64,000 bases of DNA from Treponema sp. (GTDB taxonomy: Bacteria; Spirochaetota; Spirochaetia; Treponematales; Treponemataceae). Of the stretch, positions 18,975 to 28,618 are shown piece by piece. Location of the stretch: assembly GCA_014803985.1 (NCBI GenBank), contig JAAVAO010000042.1, forward strand, positions 26,094 through 90,093, written 5' to 3'. The position numbers and the translations under genes were made by a program. Under the pieces are notes generated by a model that had not been told where the DNA came from, searched no databases, and saw nothing but the letters and a program-made list of their open reading frames with translations. The first letter of the stretch is position 1; every line of letters starts with the position of its first letter.

Positions 18975-18990
18975 AAACTGCCATCCCGTC

Positions 18991-19893
18991 CTATTTTAAC
19001 CCAGAAGCCTTTTTCTCATACAACTCTTGAGTTTGAATAGCCTTTTCCTTTAATTCAAGAAGCATTCGGTCATACCTCGATTTTTCAGTATCCCCTGTAT
19101 TTTGCGTTGCTAAATCCAAGCGTGATTGCAAATCGCTTTTCTCCTCTTCCAAATGAGAGATCTTCTTTTGCAGGTTGGCATTTACATGTTGCGCTTCTCG
19201 AAGACGTTTTTGCATTTCAGCAAGATTTTCAGCCTCACTCAACCTTACCTGTCTTTCATACTCTTCGCGGGCGGCAAGATACTCCTCCCCCGTTTCCTTG
19301 AGAAGATACAGAAGTTTTTCCTCACGAGCATATTGCGCAATAGTTTCAAGCCGATATTGAGCGGCAGAAGCCTTTGCATCCGTTAAAAATTCGCTTACAA
19401 TTCTTGAATACAACAGTTTTGCATCGGCATAGTTATACCCCGCAAAAAATGACTCCGCCACCCAAAACAATGCAGATGCATACATTTCATGCTCAGGATA
19501 TTGATGGCAAAAATCACTTAAAACCAAGACAGAACGATCATACTCTCCTATGCAAAAAAGTGCCCTTCCCTGATGATACAGTATGTATGAAATGTACTGG
19601 CTATCTGAAAACTCACGCATAAAAGTTTCGCAATCTTGAAAAGCAGCCTTATACTCGCCTGCGTACATTTCCGCTGTAATCAGCATGTAAAGTGTATCGG
19701 CGTTAAAATTTTCAGGATATGAAACGGCACGGCGAAGCATAAACACTGCCGACATCCACTCACCACCCTTGAATGCATTAGTTCCCTGCACAAAAGCCGC
19801 AGATGCAATACTTTGATCTGCAACCTGCGAGAAAACAGGAACGCTCAAAAAGAAAGCGATGAAAAATGCCACACTTTTAAAATTTCTTCGCAT
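18991..19893 (-). CDS. Periplasmic TPR / coiled-coil protein, CpoB/BamD-like layout
   Basis: A 300-aa protein with signal peptide (SVAFFIAFFLSVPVFSQ). Residues about 30-190 are TPR repeats (GRALFCIGEYDRSVLVLSDF; SALFWVAESFFAGYNYADAK), a pattern common to YbgF/CpoB and BamD-like proteins. The C-terminal 100 residues are a long coiled-coil (REAQHVNANLQKKISHLEEE). No lipobox Cys. It starts 62 bp after rpe and leads two more envelope genes. Confidence 0.75.
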   Translation of the reverse strand: MRRNFKSVAFFIAFFLSVPVFSQVADQSIASAAFVQGTNAFKGGEWMSAVFMLRRAVSYPENFNADTLYMLITAEMYAGEYKAAFQDCETFMREFSDSQYISYILYHQGRALFCIGEYDRSVLVLSDFCHQYPEHEMYASALFWVAESFFAGYNYADAKLLYSRIVSEFLTDAKASAAQYRLETIAQYAREEKLLYLLKETGEEYLAAREEYERQVRLSEAENLAEMQKRLREAQHVNANLQKKISHLEEEKSDLQSRLDLATQNTGDTEKSRYDRMLLELKEKAIQTQELYEKKASGLK

Positions 19894-19955
19894 TACATTA
19901 CCTCTATTAAAAAATCTGCATGGGCAAACTATTTAAAAATGACACGGATGCCATT

Positions 19956-20576
19956 TTAAATGTCTCCTTTAAAAAATGCAGAGCCAGAAACCGCTATGTC
20001 CGCCCCGGAAGCAATAACATCTGGAAGCGTAGATGAATTCACCCCTCCATCAACTGACACTTTAAAATCAAGTGACAGCTCTTTTCGCAACGCTACAAGA
20101 CGCTCAACTTTTTTCAAACAAGATGGAATAATTTTTTGCCCGCCAAAACCTGGATTTACCGTCATCACCAAAACCAAATCCACATACTCCAAAAGTTCCT
20201 GTATTGCAGACACAGGAGTTGCCGGAACAATTGAGACTCCCGCCTTTTTTCCAAGACCGTGAATTTGCTGAATCAATCTGTGAGAATGCACGCATGCTTC
20301 ATGATGAAAGGTAATCCAGTCCGCGCCACTTTCCGCAAAACTTTCCACTTGCGCCTCAGGCCTTTCAATCATAAGATGCACATCAAAAGGCAATGCCGTA
20401 TGCGAGCGCAATGACTTCACCACAGGCTGTCCAAATGTGATTTGAGGAACAAAAAGCCCATCCATAACATCAATATGAACCATTGCAGCATCTGCACTTT
20501 CAATCTTATTTATAGCCCCCTTTAAGTCGGCAAAATCTGCACTAAGCAAAGACGGCGCAAGCATAATACTTTTCAT
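19956..20576 (-). CDS. rpe: Ribulose-phosphate 3-epimerase
   Basis: Interconverts ribulose-5-P and xylulose-5-P in the pentose phosphate pathway. A TIM barrel with all signature motifs: APSLLSADFADL, MVHIDVMDGLFVPQITFG, PFDVHLMIERPE, FHHEA, VLVMTVNPGFGGQ and VDGGVN. At 206 aa it is slightly shorter than usual, ending right after GSAFFKGD without the final helix. The first gene of the run with the three envelope proteins. Confidence 0.95.
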   Translation of the reverse strand: MKSIMLAPSLLSADFADLKGAINKIESADAAMVHIDVMDGLFVPQITFGQPVVKSLRSHTALPFDVHLMIERPEAQVESFAESGADWITFHHEACVHSHRLIQQIHGLGKKAGVSIVPATPVSAIQELLEYVDLVLVMTVNPGFGGQKIIPSCLKKVERLVALRKELSLDFKVSVDGGVNSSTLPDVIASGADIAVSGSAFFKGDI

Positions 20577-20932
20577 TATATACTTATAATAACAAAAGAA
20601 AGAAGGATTGTAAACTGATTTTTACGGACGAAGATTTTATGATTTAGATCAAAATTTTTGCAGGCAAAGCTATTTTTCTTTTTATAATAAAATCCATATC
20701 TCTATCTTACTGGACAAATCCAATTTTCAGCGGCTAGTTGCAACGTGCCAATGAACAGAAACAAATAGACAGAATAATGCAACTAGTTATGGAGTTTATA
20801 TCAGTGAGCAACTTTTTTCCCTGAGATGATTGATTCGGTCGCCCGCAGAATCAGCAGAACTTGTAATGACGAGAGAACACAACAGAGGCTTTCTGAAGTG
20901 CGTTCTCTCTAGTTTAATAGTAAAAGAAGTGA
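20577..20932. other. Gene-free region with two inverted repeats
   Basis: No supported gene. GAGAGAACACA (from 20871) pairs with TGCGTTCTCTC (ending 20909), just downstream of the minus-strand XRE gene, and could end its transcript. CTAGTTGCA near 20733 is repeated inverted as TGCAACTAG near 20779. The upstream part is AT-rich and should hold the rpe promoter. Confidence 0.4.
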
Positions 20933-21256
20933 TTAAATGCACTCCTTTTTTACGAGATCCGTCATCAGTTCGACAAGTATTTCCGACTGTTTTTTTGAAA
21001 GACGATGAAAGAGAGATAAAATTTCTTTGTCATCCATTACTGTGTTGTTGAATTCATTATCAAAAAATTGGATTGGCGTTATTTTGAAAAATTCACATAT
21101 TTTAAAAAATGATTCCATTGGCAATGAACGCTGTCCCGTTTCAATTTTATTTATATAGGCTTCATTCTGACCTAAACTCAAACTCATTTCTCTTGCTGAA
21201 ATTCCACGCTCATTTCTAAGAAAACGGATTCTATCCATCAAAAATTTTTCTGTCAT
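20933..21256 (-). CDS. XRE-family transcriptional regulator
   Basis: A 107-aa protein with an N-terminal helix-turn-helix (IRFLRNERGISAREMSLSLGQNEAYINKIETGQRSLPMESF) and a short C-terminal tail (DDKEILSLFHRLSKKQSEIL). This is the small Cro/CI-like regulator type common in Firmicutes and treponemes. It is divergent from the LRR lipoprotein and may control it and itself through the shared 140-bp intergenic DNA; that is inferred from layout alone. Confidence 0.85.
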   Translation of the reverse strand: MTEKFLMDRIRFLRNERGISAREMSLSLGQNEAYINKIETGQRSLPMESFFKICEFFKITPIQFFDNEFNNTVMDDKEILSLFHRLSKKQSEILVELMTDLVKKECI

Positions 21257-21282
21257 TCCTAAAATATAAGGCTATATTCTAC

Positions 21283-21311
21283 TTGATTTATTTCCTACAA
21301 GACTATATCAT
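21283..21311 (+). promoter_or_regulatory. Putative promoter of the LRR lipoprotein gene
   Basis: TTGATT (21283-21288), a 17-bp spacer and TATCAT (21306-21311), about 85 bp before the ATG at 21396. Spacing is ideal and both hexamers are fair matches. Confidence 0.4.
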
Positions 21312-21395
21312 ATCAACAACACAGCCTCACAGGATTTAGTTTTTTACATCTTTATACCTAAAAGGCAATTTTTTTCATTGATTGGAGGAATTTTT

Positions 21396-22304
21396 ATGAA
21401 AAAGGTACAATTTTTTAGCGTTGCTATCATATTGGCAATTATCGCTATCTGCGGATGTTCTAATGATTCGGAGGAAGAAAACTCCGCAGCGAATGTCTCT
21501 CCCGTTGAACTTTCAGAAGAAACCGCAAAGGAAATTTTGGGAAGTAATTACTGGAACATGGAAAGCATCGAAATACCAGCGAATGTAATATCAATTTCAG
21601 AAAATGTTTTTTCACGCTCAGAATACAAATTAGTAAAAGGTGCTTGGTGGACTTGGATTACAACGAGTTCAAATATAAAAAAGATAACATTTCAAAAGGG
21701 AAGTCGCTTACGCAATATAGATAAGAAGGCATTTTATAAGTGCAAACTGGAATCCATTGAACTTCCTGAAGGCTTAGAAAAAATTGATAACTACGCTTTC
21801 TATAACTGCCCATTCAAGGAACTAAAAATACCAAAAAGCGTGACTTCTATTGGAGAGAGTGCATTCAGATATTGTTCAAGCCTTTCGAAAATAGTGATCC
21901 CAAACAGCGTGACTTCTATTAGAGAGAGTGCATTCAGATATTGTTCAAGCCTTTCGAAAATAGTGATCCCAAACAGCGTGACTTCCATTGGACATTATGC
22001 ATTCAGAAATTGTTCAAATCTTTCTGAAGTAGTTATTCCAAACAGCGTGACTTCTATTGGATATGAGGCATTCTCAGATTGTTCAAATCTTTTAGAAATA
22101 GTGATTCCAAATAGCGTGACCGTTATTGGAATACGTGCATTTTATGGATGTTCGAATCTCAAAAGCGCAGTATTTGAAAATCAAAATTGGTGTGGTATTA
22201 ACGATTACGGACAACATTTTGAAATTAATCCTAATATTTTTGAAAGCAAAGAAAAAACCGCAGACTGGTTAAAAATTGATGGTCATGGACTAGAGCGTTT
22301 ATAA
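21396..22304 (+). CDS. BspA-like leucine-rich-repeat lipoprotein
   Basis: The start is moved 6 codons into the ORF, to the ATG preceded by GGAGG. The protein is 302 aa with lipobox ending AICGC. From about residue 105 it consists of LRR_5/BspA-type repeats of 23 residues (consensus IVIPNSVTSIGxxAFxxCSSLSK). Such proteins in oral and gut treponemes and Bacteroidetes mediate surface attachment; here that is an inference. Two repeat units are almost identical at DNA level, pointing to recent internal duplication. Divergent from an XRE regulator. Confidence 0.9.
   Translation: MKKVQFFSVAIILAIIAICGCSNDSEEENSAANVSPVELSEETAKEILGSNYWNMESIEIPANVISISENVFSRSEYKLVKGAWWTWITTSSNIKKITFQKGSRLRNIDKKAFYKCKLESIELPEGLEKIDNYAFYNCPFKELKIPKSVTSIGESAFRYCSSLSKIVIPNSVTSIRESAFRYCSSLSKIVIPNSVTSIGHYAFRNCSNLSEVVIPNSVTSIGYEAFSDCSNLLEIVIPNSVTVIGIRAFYGCSNLKSAVFENQNWCGINDYGQHFEINPNIFESKEKTADWLKIDGHGLERL
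21837..21974 (+). repeat. Near-identical 69-bp tandem repeats inside the LRR gene
   Basis: Units 21837-21905 and 21906-21974 differ by a single base (GGAGAG versus AGAGAG); the third unit from 21975 is already diverged. Sixty-nine bases equal exactly one 23-residue LRR, so unit gain or loss keeps the frame. Confidence 0.9.
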
Positions 22305-22327
22305 TTTAAAACCAGTCTTAATTTTTT

Positions 22328-22513
22328 AATGCAAAAGAATTTTCTGATTCTACAGTTAAAGTGAGTGACTATAATTTTTGCACTCACTTTAAATCAGTAT
22401 ATACGCAAGTTACTTTATTTCAAAAGGAATCTATAGTGAAATATGGAGCAAAAGAAGAGTACGCTCAACTTAGAATTGAAATGAATTTAAGGATTGAAAT
22501 AACTTTTCATTAA
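22328..22513 (+). pseudogene. Open remnant without a start codon, downstream of the LRR gene
   Basis: A frame is open for 61 codons (NAKEFSDSTVKVSDYNFCTH...) to a TAA, but a TAA lies just before it and no plausible early start or ribosome binding site exists. Amino acid composition looks protein-like. It may be the 3' end of a gene whose front was lost when the LRR gene or adjacent repeat arrived, or simply chance. No family recognised. Confidence 0.25.
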
Positions 22514-22515
22514 GT

Positions 22516-22610
22516 CAAGGGGGCGTTGCGGGGGTGTCCCCCGCTAGAAGGGGTAGCGTAAGACTGCGCAGCAGGCTGGAGCGAGGGGAAGGCTTTCCCC
22601 CCTCTTGTTT
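22516..22610. repeat. GC-rich intergenic element (second copy)
   Basis: Contains the perfect hairpin GCGGGGG-TGT-CCCCCGC (22528-22544), then AGAAGGGGTAGCG and GCGAGGGGAAGGCTTTCCCCCC. It shares these blocks with 13566-13655, and the same hairpin-plus-GGGGAAG layout is visible. Its GC content is far above the surroundings. Between it and recO (22611-22812) I see nothing beyond AT-rich DNA that should carry the recO promoter. Confidence 0.6.
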
Positions 22611-22812
22611 TACATTCTGCTCTAAAAACTGACCTGGACTTTCGTCACTGCACAATCAAGCCCCCCACCCTTCACTCCCTCAAAAAATCGTAAAACTAAA
22701 ACACCCGAAACAAAAATGTGCGCAAGCGTTTTATACACCTTGTTGCATTTTTAATTCTAGAGTATGATATACAAAATGCCGTACAACAAATAGACTATGG
22801 CATTTTGGGAAT

Positions 22813-23601
22813 ATGCGTATGGGGAAAAGCACAATTACGGGTGGTGTAGTCATTTCACTCAAGCCGCAGGGGGAAAACAACTCTCTCGTCTGCTGTTTTG
22901 CGGAAAATCTCGGAATAATTTATGCGTCAATGTATGGCGGCGCAAAAAGTCGTCTTCGCTCGCTTGTTTCTCCATGGAACAGCGGAACACTGTATCTTTC
23001 AGAAAGCTCCCGTGCAAAAATGCTAAAAATAAGCGACTTTGATGTAAAAAAATACCATCTTTCATTCCGTGAAAATCTTTTGAAAGGGTTTGCCGCCTCC
23101 CTCGCCGCAGAACTCATCATAAAAACAAAATGTGCGGGAAACCACGAAAACGCATGGCTATTTTTCAACGGATTTCTTGACGGATTGGAGTTGTGCGCCG
23201 ACGAAGAGCAAATCTCAAGCGGCTTGATACGATTTTTATGGCGTTTTTTAGATCTTTTGGGGGTTCGCCCTGACGCTTTAAAATGCTCGCATTGCGGAAA
23301 AGATTTTTTGACTAATATATCGTATAATAATGAGTCATATCTTTCTTGTGGTGCGCTATACAACGCAAGCGAAAACATTTTTTTATGTTCTGAATGCGCC
23401 TCAAAAGAATCGGGATTTTTTTTGAATCATGAGGCAATCAGATACTTGGCGGCAGTTTCTCTACTGCTTCCGCAGGAATCGCGTCTTATTCCATTGAGCG
23501 AAGAAACCCGCGGAAAACTAAAGCAGTTTTTATTTTTTTTGATTGAAAACGCATCTGGTTCGCATTTAAAAACGCTTGAAACAGGAATGGGGATTTTATG
23601 A
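22813..23601 (+). CDS. recO: DNA repair protein RecO
   Basis: Loads RecA on SSB-coated DNA with RecR in gap repair. A 262-aa protein: N-terminal OB-fold (GVVISLKPQGENNSLVCCFA, YGGAKSRLRSLVSPWNSGTL), helical domain (FLDLLGVRPDALKCSHCGKD) and a zinc site made of CSHC and CSEC. Divergent from E. coli RecO but typical of spirochaetes in layout. Alternative start two codons on. Its stop overlaps the next start (ATGA), and recJ lies one gene further, so recombination genes cluster here. Confidence 0.85.
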   Translation: MRMGKSTITGGVVISLKPQGENNSLVCCFAENLGIIYASMYGGAKSRLRSLVSPWNSGTLYLSESSRAKMLKISDFDVKKYHLSFRENLLKGFAASLAAELIIKTKCAGNHENAWLFFNGFLDGLELCADEEQISSGLIRFLWRFLDLLGVRPDALKCSHCGKDFLTNISYNNESYLSCGALYNASENIFLCSECASKESGFFLNHEAIRYLAAVSLLLPQESRLIPLSEETRGKLKQFLFFLIENASGSHLKTLETGMGIL

Positions 23602-24968
23602 GAGCAGTTGAAATAATTATGAAAAAACGCGGAACATTTATCCGCGATGAAAACGGAAAGCACATCTTAACGGGAAACACAACGTTAAGCAACGAAGAGA
23701 TAAAATGTATTGTTGAAGGATATGTAAACGGCGAAATTCCTGACTATCAAATGTCCGCCCTGCTGATGGCAATATACTTCAACGGAATGACATTCGAGGA
23801 AACCGCCGCACTTACAGAATGTATGCTGCATTCGGGAGATGTGATTTCATTAAAAAGCGACTATCTAAAAGGTCCATTTGTTGACAAGCACTCAACGGGT
23901 GGCGTTGGAGACAAAATCTCTCTTCCGCTCGCACCGATTGTCGCCTCTTGTGGCGTAAAAGTGCCAATGATGAGCGGGCGCGCGCTTGGACACACTGGTG
24001 GAACTCTAGACAAACTGGACTCCATAAAAGGATACCGCACAACAGTATCTGCAGACGAATTTTGCGCGATAATCTCAAAAAATGGTTATGCAATGACAGG
24101 TCAAACAGAAAAAATTGCACCGGCAGACAGATTGTTATACGCCTTGCGAGATGTTACAGGAACGGTGGAATCAGTGCCGCTCATAACCGCCAGCATCCTT
24201 TCAAAAAAAATTGCAGAAGGAAGCGACTCCCTTGTGTTTGATGTAAAATGTGGAAGCGGTGCATTTATGAAAAGCCTTTCAGACGCAAAAACGCTCGCCT
24301 CCTCCCTTGTAAAAACCGCAAATGCAATGGGAAAAAAGGCATCCGCGCTCATAACCGCCATGGACACCCCTCTAGGACTAAAAATCGGAAATTTTCTTGA
24401 AATTGAAGAAACCCTTGACTGTCTGAGAGGAGAAGGACCTACAGACGTTATGGAAGAAACCTACGCACTGGGAGCGGAAATGCTTATTTTGGGCGAAAAG
24501 GCATCTTCAAAGGAAGAGGCTCTCGAAAAATGCAAAGCGGCAGTCGAATCCGGGCAGGCGTTAAAAAAATTCCTTGAAAACGTTGAAGCACAAGGGGGCT
24601 CTTCAAGAAAATTACTGGAAGAAGAAGGAAAACGCCGCTCTCCTTTTTCGGAAAAGCTCTATGCAGAGGACGATGGATATATTTTTATCGAAGCATATAA
24701 CACAGGTCTTGCAGGAGTAACGCTGGGAGTCGGGCGAAACAAAACCACAGACACTGTATGCGCAGAATCAGGAATCATCCTGCATAAAAAAAGTGGAGAT
24801 TATGTAAAAAAAGGTGACGCACTTATGGAACTCTTCGGAAAAAATGAAGAATGCCTGCCAGAAGCAAAGAAGCAACTTCTCCGTGCAATAACATATTCAA
24901 AAAGTCCCATTGAAAAAACGCCGCTCATAATCCATGAAATGAAAAACGAAACAAGACAAGGAAAATAA
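23598..24968 (+). CDS. deoA: Pyrimidine-nucleoside / thymidine phosphorylase
   Basis: Splits thymidine or other pyrimidine nucleosides with phosphate into base and (deoxy)ribose-1-phosphate. A 456-aa protein with N-terminal EIIMKKRGTF, DYQMSALLMAIYFNGM, phosphate and substrate motifs KHSTGGVGDKISL and MMSGRALGHTGGTLDKLDSI, SGSGAFM-type loop KCGSGAFMKS, and the C-terminal barrel-sandwich domain. Thymidine phosphorylase and the broader pyrimidine-nucleoside phosphorylase cannot be told apart by eye. It overlaps recO by 4 bp and ends 2 bp before recJ. Confidence 0.92.
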   Translation: MRAVEIIMKKRGTFIRDENGKHILTGNTTLSNEEIKCIVEGYVNGEIPDYQMSALLMAIYFNGMTFEETAALTECMLHSGDVISLKSDYLKGPFVDKHSTGGVGDKISLPLAPIVASCGVKVPMMSGRALGHTGGTLDKLDSIKGYRTTVSADEFCAIISKNGYAMTGQTEKIAPADRLLYALRDVTGTVESVPLITASILSKKIAEGSDSLVFDVKCGSGAFMKSLSDAKTLASSLVKTANAMGKKASALITAMDTPLGLKIGNFLEIEETLDCLRGEGPTDVMEETYALGAEMLILGEKASSKEEALEKCKAAVESGQALKKFLENVEAQGGSSRKLLEEEGKRRSPFSEKLYAEDDGYIFIEAYNTGLAGVTLGVGRNKTTDTVCAESGIILHKKSGDYVKKGDALMELFGKNEECLPEAKKQLLRAITYSKSPIEKTPLIIHEMKNETRQGK

Positions 24969-24970
24969 AA

Positions 24971-27127
24971 TTGAAAAAGCATATCAAAAAAAACGCTGAA
25001 AATAAAACAGTACAAGCAATTTCAAAAAAATACGGAATCAGTCTGCTCGAATCCGCAATTTTCGCACGACGTAAAATCACAGCAGGAAACGATATACTGT
25101 ACTACTTGGAAAACGACACGAGGTTTTTGCATCAGCCATTCTGTTTTAATGCTATGGAAGACGCAGTTGAACGCATACATCAAGCCATTGAAGAAAATGA
25201 AAAAATATTGATTTTTGGCGACAAGGATGTGGATGGAATCTCTGCAACCGCCATTTTATACACCTATCTAAAAAAGCGCGGAGCAGACGTTCAATGGAGG
25301 CTGCCAGTCGGAGAAGATGCCTACGGGCTTTCCATTGACGCAGTAAATGATCTTGCACAGTATGCAGGGGAAAGTGGCGCACTAATAATTACAGTGGACT
25401 GTGGAATTTCAAATTATGTTGAAATTCAGAGGGCAAATGAACTTGGAATTGACACAATAATAACGGATCACCACAACCCGCCTGAAACTGTTCCCGATGC
25501 AATTATAATCTTAAACCCCAAAATGGATAATTCGGGCTACCCGTACAAAGATATATCGGGAGCGGCACTCGCCTATAAATTAGTTTCAGCACTGCGCTTT
25601 AGTTCATTTCAACTATATAACCAGGACTTTTGTCTCATGACAGTCACAAAGCAGGACGAAGCATATATTATCGATTGTTTAAAAATACGAAATCTTGTAA
25701 AAAAATCACAAATAAGCGTAGTGATAGACGAAAAAATCCGTTCAATTTATGACACCCCGCTACTCAACTTCCTTTCAGGGCAACAAATTCTCGTTTGGGA
25801 CGAAAAATCAGTCAAATCCATGCTCAAAGAACTATTTGGCTCGAGCATTGACTTTCAAATGATGGATATGCGACCAAAAATCGCACATATAATTCCCGCA
25901 GTAAACAACAAAGCCCTTTCAGACATAAAAAACCTTTCAAAAATCGCACGATATTCTGAAAAACCAGTCAAAGAAATCGATGGGTTTTACAATCTTTTTG
26001 TGACTTTTGCAGAAAAATCGGCGACCAGTGCAAATCCACAATACAAGAATGAGCAAAATGATGACTTGCAACTAGTGGCGATTGCCGCCCTTGCAGACAT
26101 TATGCCCCTAAAAGATGAAAATCGAATTTTTGTAAAAGAGGGATTGAATCTTATAAACAACGGAAAAATCAGAAAGGGGCTTGCAGAATTGATCGCACGC
26201 AGCGATCTTCAAGGACGAAGAATTTCATCGACGGATCTTTCATGGAAAATCATCCCTTCTTTAAACGCTGCGGGCAGACTGGGAAAATCAAATCTTTCAC
26301 TAGAACTTTTGATTTCAGAAAACCCAATTGAAAGGAACCAAAAAGCAGACATAATAAAAGACTTGAACGCACAGCGAAAAATATATCTTTCGGACGCAGA
26401 ATTTTTCACGGCAAAACAAGCAGAAGATTCATTCAAAAAATACAATGAAAAATTGTGCATTGTGTACGACGAGCGGATTTTCAAAGGAATAACAGGTCTT
26501 TTGGCAAACTATCTTGTTTCAAAATACGAAGTGCCTGCAATCGCAATCAGTTTTTCTGAAGACAAAACCATTGCATCAGGTTCAATGCGCACCTGCCGCT
26601 CCCTCATTGCAACAGACTTTCTTGACAAATTCGGAGAAGGATTCTTCATAAACCACGGCGGACACAATGCAGCAGCAGGCTTTTCGTTCACTGCAGAAAA
26701 ACTGGATGCATTTCTTGAAAAAGCGCAGACAATTATAAGCGGCGAAACGCTGGAAGAAAAAGACGGAGCGATTATCGAAATTGATGCAGAGCTTCCAAGC
26801 GAATATATAACGCCTGAAATTCTAAAGACCATCGACAAATTCGAGCCGTTTGGCGAGGAAAACCCTGAAATTATATTTTTCTCAAAAAATCTCTCGATCA
26901 ATAACGCAATTATCACAGGAAAAACAGAGCGGCAACACTTAAAGCTCATCCTTAACTGCGGAAAGTATAAATTTCCTGCAATGTATTGGGGGGAGGCAGA
27001 ACGGCTCGGCCGCGATTTTTCCAGCACAGACAAACTGGACATTCTATATAAAATCGAAAGAAACTATTACAACGGCAACTGCACCCCTCAAATGATAATT
27101 ATAGATGCAGAACCAGCCAAAAATTGA
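24971..27127 (+). CDS. recJ: Single-stranded-DNA-specific exonuclease RecJ
   Basis: A 5'-3' ssDNA exonuclease in recombinational and mismatch repair. A 718-aa protein with TTG start and AAGGA upstream. DHH-family metal motifs: DKDVDGIS (usually DYDxDG), VDCGIS and TDHHNPPE. The DHHA1-type domain carries GGHNAAAG near residue 570, and an OB-like tail follows. A segment of about 120 residues (roughly 215-335) between the DHH domain and the resumed catalytic region has no clear match to ordinary RecJ and makes the protein longer than the usual 560-580 aa. Confidence 0.92.
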   Translation: MKKHIKKNAENKTVQAISKKYGISLLESAIFARRKITAGNDILYYLENDTRFLHQPFCFNAMEDAVERIHQAIEENEKILIFGDKDVDGISATAILYTYLKKRGADVQWRLPVGEDAYGLSIDAVNDLAQYAGESGALIITVDCGISNYVEIQRANELGIDTIITDHHNPPETVPDAIIILNPKMDNSGYPYKDISGAALAYKLVSALRFSSFQLYNQDFCLMTVTKQDEAYIIDCLKIRNLVKKSQISVVIDEKIRSIYDTPLLNFLSGQQILVWDEKSVKSMLKELFGSSIDFQMMDMRPKIAHIIPAVNNKALSDIKNLSKIARYSEKPVKEIDGFYNLFVTFAEKSATSANPQYKNEQNDDLQLVAIAALADIMPLKDENRIFVKEGLNLINNGKIRKGLAELIARSDLQGRRISSTDLSWKIIPSLNAAGRLGKSNLSLELLISENPIERNQKADIIKDLNAQRKIYLSDAEFFTAKQAEDSFKKYNEKLCIVYDERIFKGITGLLANYLVSKYEVPAIAISFSEDKTIASGSMRTCRSLIATDFLDKFGEGFFINHGGHNAAAGFSFTAEKLDAFLEKAQTIISGETLEEKDGAIIEIDAELPSEYITPEILKTIDKFEPFGEENPEIIFFSKNLSINNAIITGKTERQHLKLILNCGKYKFPAMYWGEAERLGRDFSSTDKLDILYKIERNYYNGNCTPQMIIIDAEPAKN

Positions 27128-27343
27128 AAACCGCAGTAAAATAGTATTGAGTCAAAATCTGGAAGAAAGAAAAAAGATGGGAGGGGGGTATCTCTCTTCA
27201 GAATGTTACATAACTATAAGCCCCTTGCTTTGAACATGTTTTACGACATACGACAAAATGTCGAATTTTTTGGAGGGAGTATGATGTTTTACTGTAGTGA
27301 TTTGCGGATGTTGTCGAGTACAAAAGATCATAAATGAAGAATC

Positions 27344-28390
27344 TTATAAAGGCAATGAAATTTTGAGTGCATTGAAGAATTCTCGTATGTTTATTCCAAA
27401 ACAACGTAATACATATCCAGTTTTTGCCAATATATCTTGGCAGTTGTCATAATTTGTCAGAATATGTGCCTCTATATAATAACATAACGCAATTATAACA
27501 AAGATGATACATTTTCTGAAAATCGTTCGCGCAGGAAATTTGCAGGAAAAAGCAAAGGCGAAACTTGCAATTAGACAGATTGATGAAAAAATCCAGAAAT
27601 TTTCTGCCAGCAGAGTACACGTCAGAATTGTTAATACAACCATCAAAATAGATACAATTTTCTGCGAACTTTGATTTTTCACAAAGGACAAGACGATAAT
27701 TTTCAATATAATGTACAACGCAAGAAACAGTGCGACAAAAATATTTCTTGCAATTCTCAATTTTGGAGAAATAGTTTGAATTATTTTTATTTTTATCAAA
27801 CAACTGCCGAGTTCATCCGTCATCTTAACGATACGAGGCATATCACTTTGATAATTTTTATTTGAAATGTGCAACACATTGCCGAGCAGTTCAGGTTTTA
27901 GAGCAATGACAACGGCAGAAAAAAACAAAAGCCCCGCCAAAATATCTGCTACATGGATAAAAAAATACCTCGTTTTGTCACGAGATTTCCGCCCGTTATT
28001 CTTATGTTGAAATTCTGCATTGTCTGATTTTGCCTTTGTTTCATTGGAAGACTCCGTTTCCGTATGTTGTGGATCTCCAGTCTCTGCAGTGGTGTCGGAG
28101 AAATCAGTTTCACGGTTTTCTGATTGCGTAAAATCTGTTTTTTCGGTTGAATCATTTGAATTTGGATTTGCATTGAAATTCGTTTCTTTTTTCGGACGTT
28201 TGAAATTGCTTTTGAATGAACGAAATATGTCCATCGTTTTTTTTCTTATATCCGCAAAGGAGCTTTTAATATACAGTTTCGTTTTCGTGGCAGCTTTTGC
28301 AATTTTATTCCCAACCGTTTTCACTGCATTCTGCACACACCTTCCAATCCGTTTAAAACAGTCCTTCATTTTATAAAAAAAAGAAGTCAT
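27344..28390 (-). CDS. Membrane protein with charged N-terminal tail, unknown function
   Basis: ATG at 28390 has GAGGAT upstream, so the ORF-track start is 7 codons too early. The protein is 348 aa. Residues 1-60 are strongly basic, and about 75-140 are low-complexity acidic/Asn/Thr-rich. After these come about five hydrophobic helices (FFIHVADILAGLLFFSAVVI, IARNIFVALFLALYIILKII, IVSILMVVLTILTCTLLAEN and others). No family recognised. Convergent with recJ; the 215 bp between them holds nothing I can call. Confidence 0.65.
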   Translation of the reverse strand: MTSFFYKMKDCFKRIGRCVQNAVKTVGNKIAKAATKTKLYIKSSFADIRKKTMDIFRSFKSNFKRPKKETNFNANPNSNDSTEKTDFTQSENRETDFSDTTAETGDPQHTETESSNETKAKSDNAEFQHKNNGRKSRDKTRYFFIHVADILAGLLFFSAVVIALKPELLGNVLHISNKNYQSDMPRIVKMTDELGSCLIKIKIIQTISPKLRIARNIFVALFLALYIILKIIVLSFVKNQSSQKIVSILMVVLTILTCTLLAENFWIFSSICLIASFAFAFSCKFPARTIFRKCIIFVIIALCYYIEAHILTNYDNCQDILAKTGYVLRCFGINIREFFNALKISLPL

Positions 28391-28618
28391 ATAATCCTCA
28401 TAAAAAGTCAAAAACGATTTTCAAAATCCGAAAAAAGTTCTTTAATTATATCATAAAAAATTGATTCTATGAAATAAATTTTCATCACAAATGCGACCAA
28501 TTGCCTTGCTACACAATCTTTAACGTTAAATATCCTTAAAAAATGCTTCATGCCACGAAAAATCATAAGAATCCGTGTCATATCACCGATTTTATTTTTT
28601 CGAACGCATTTTTATTAT

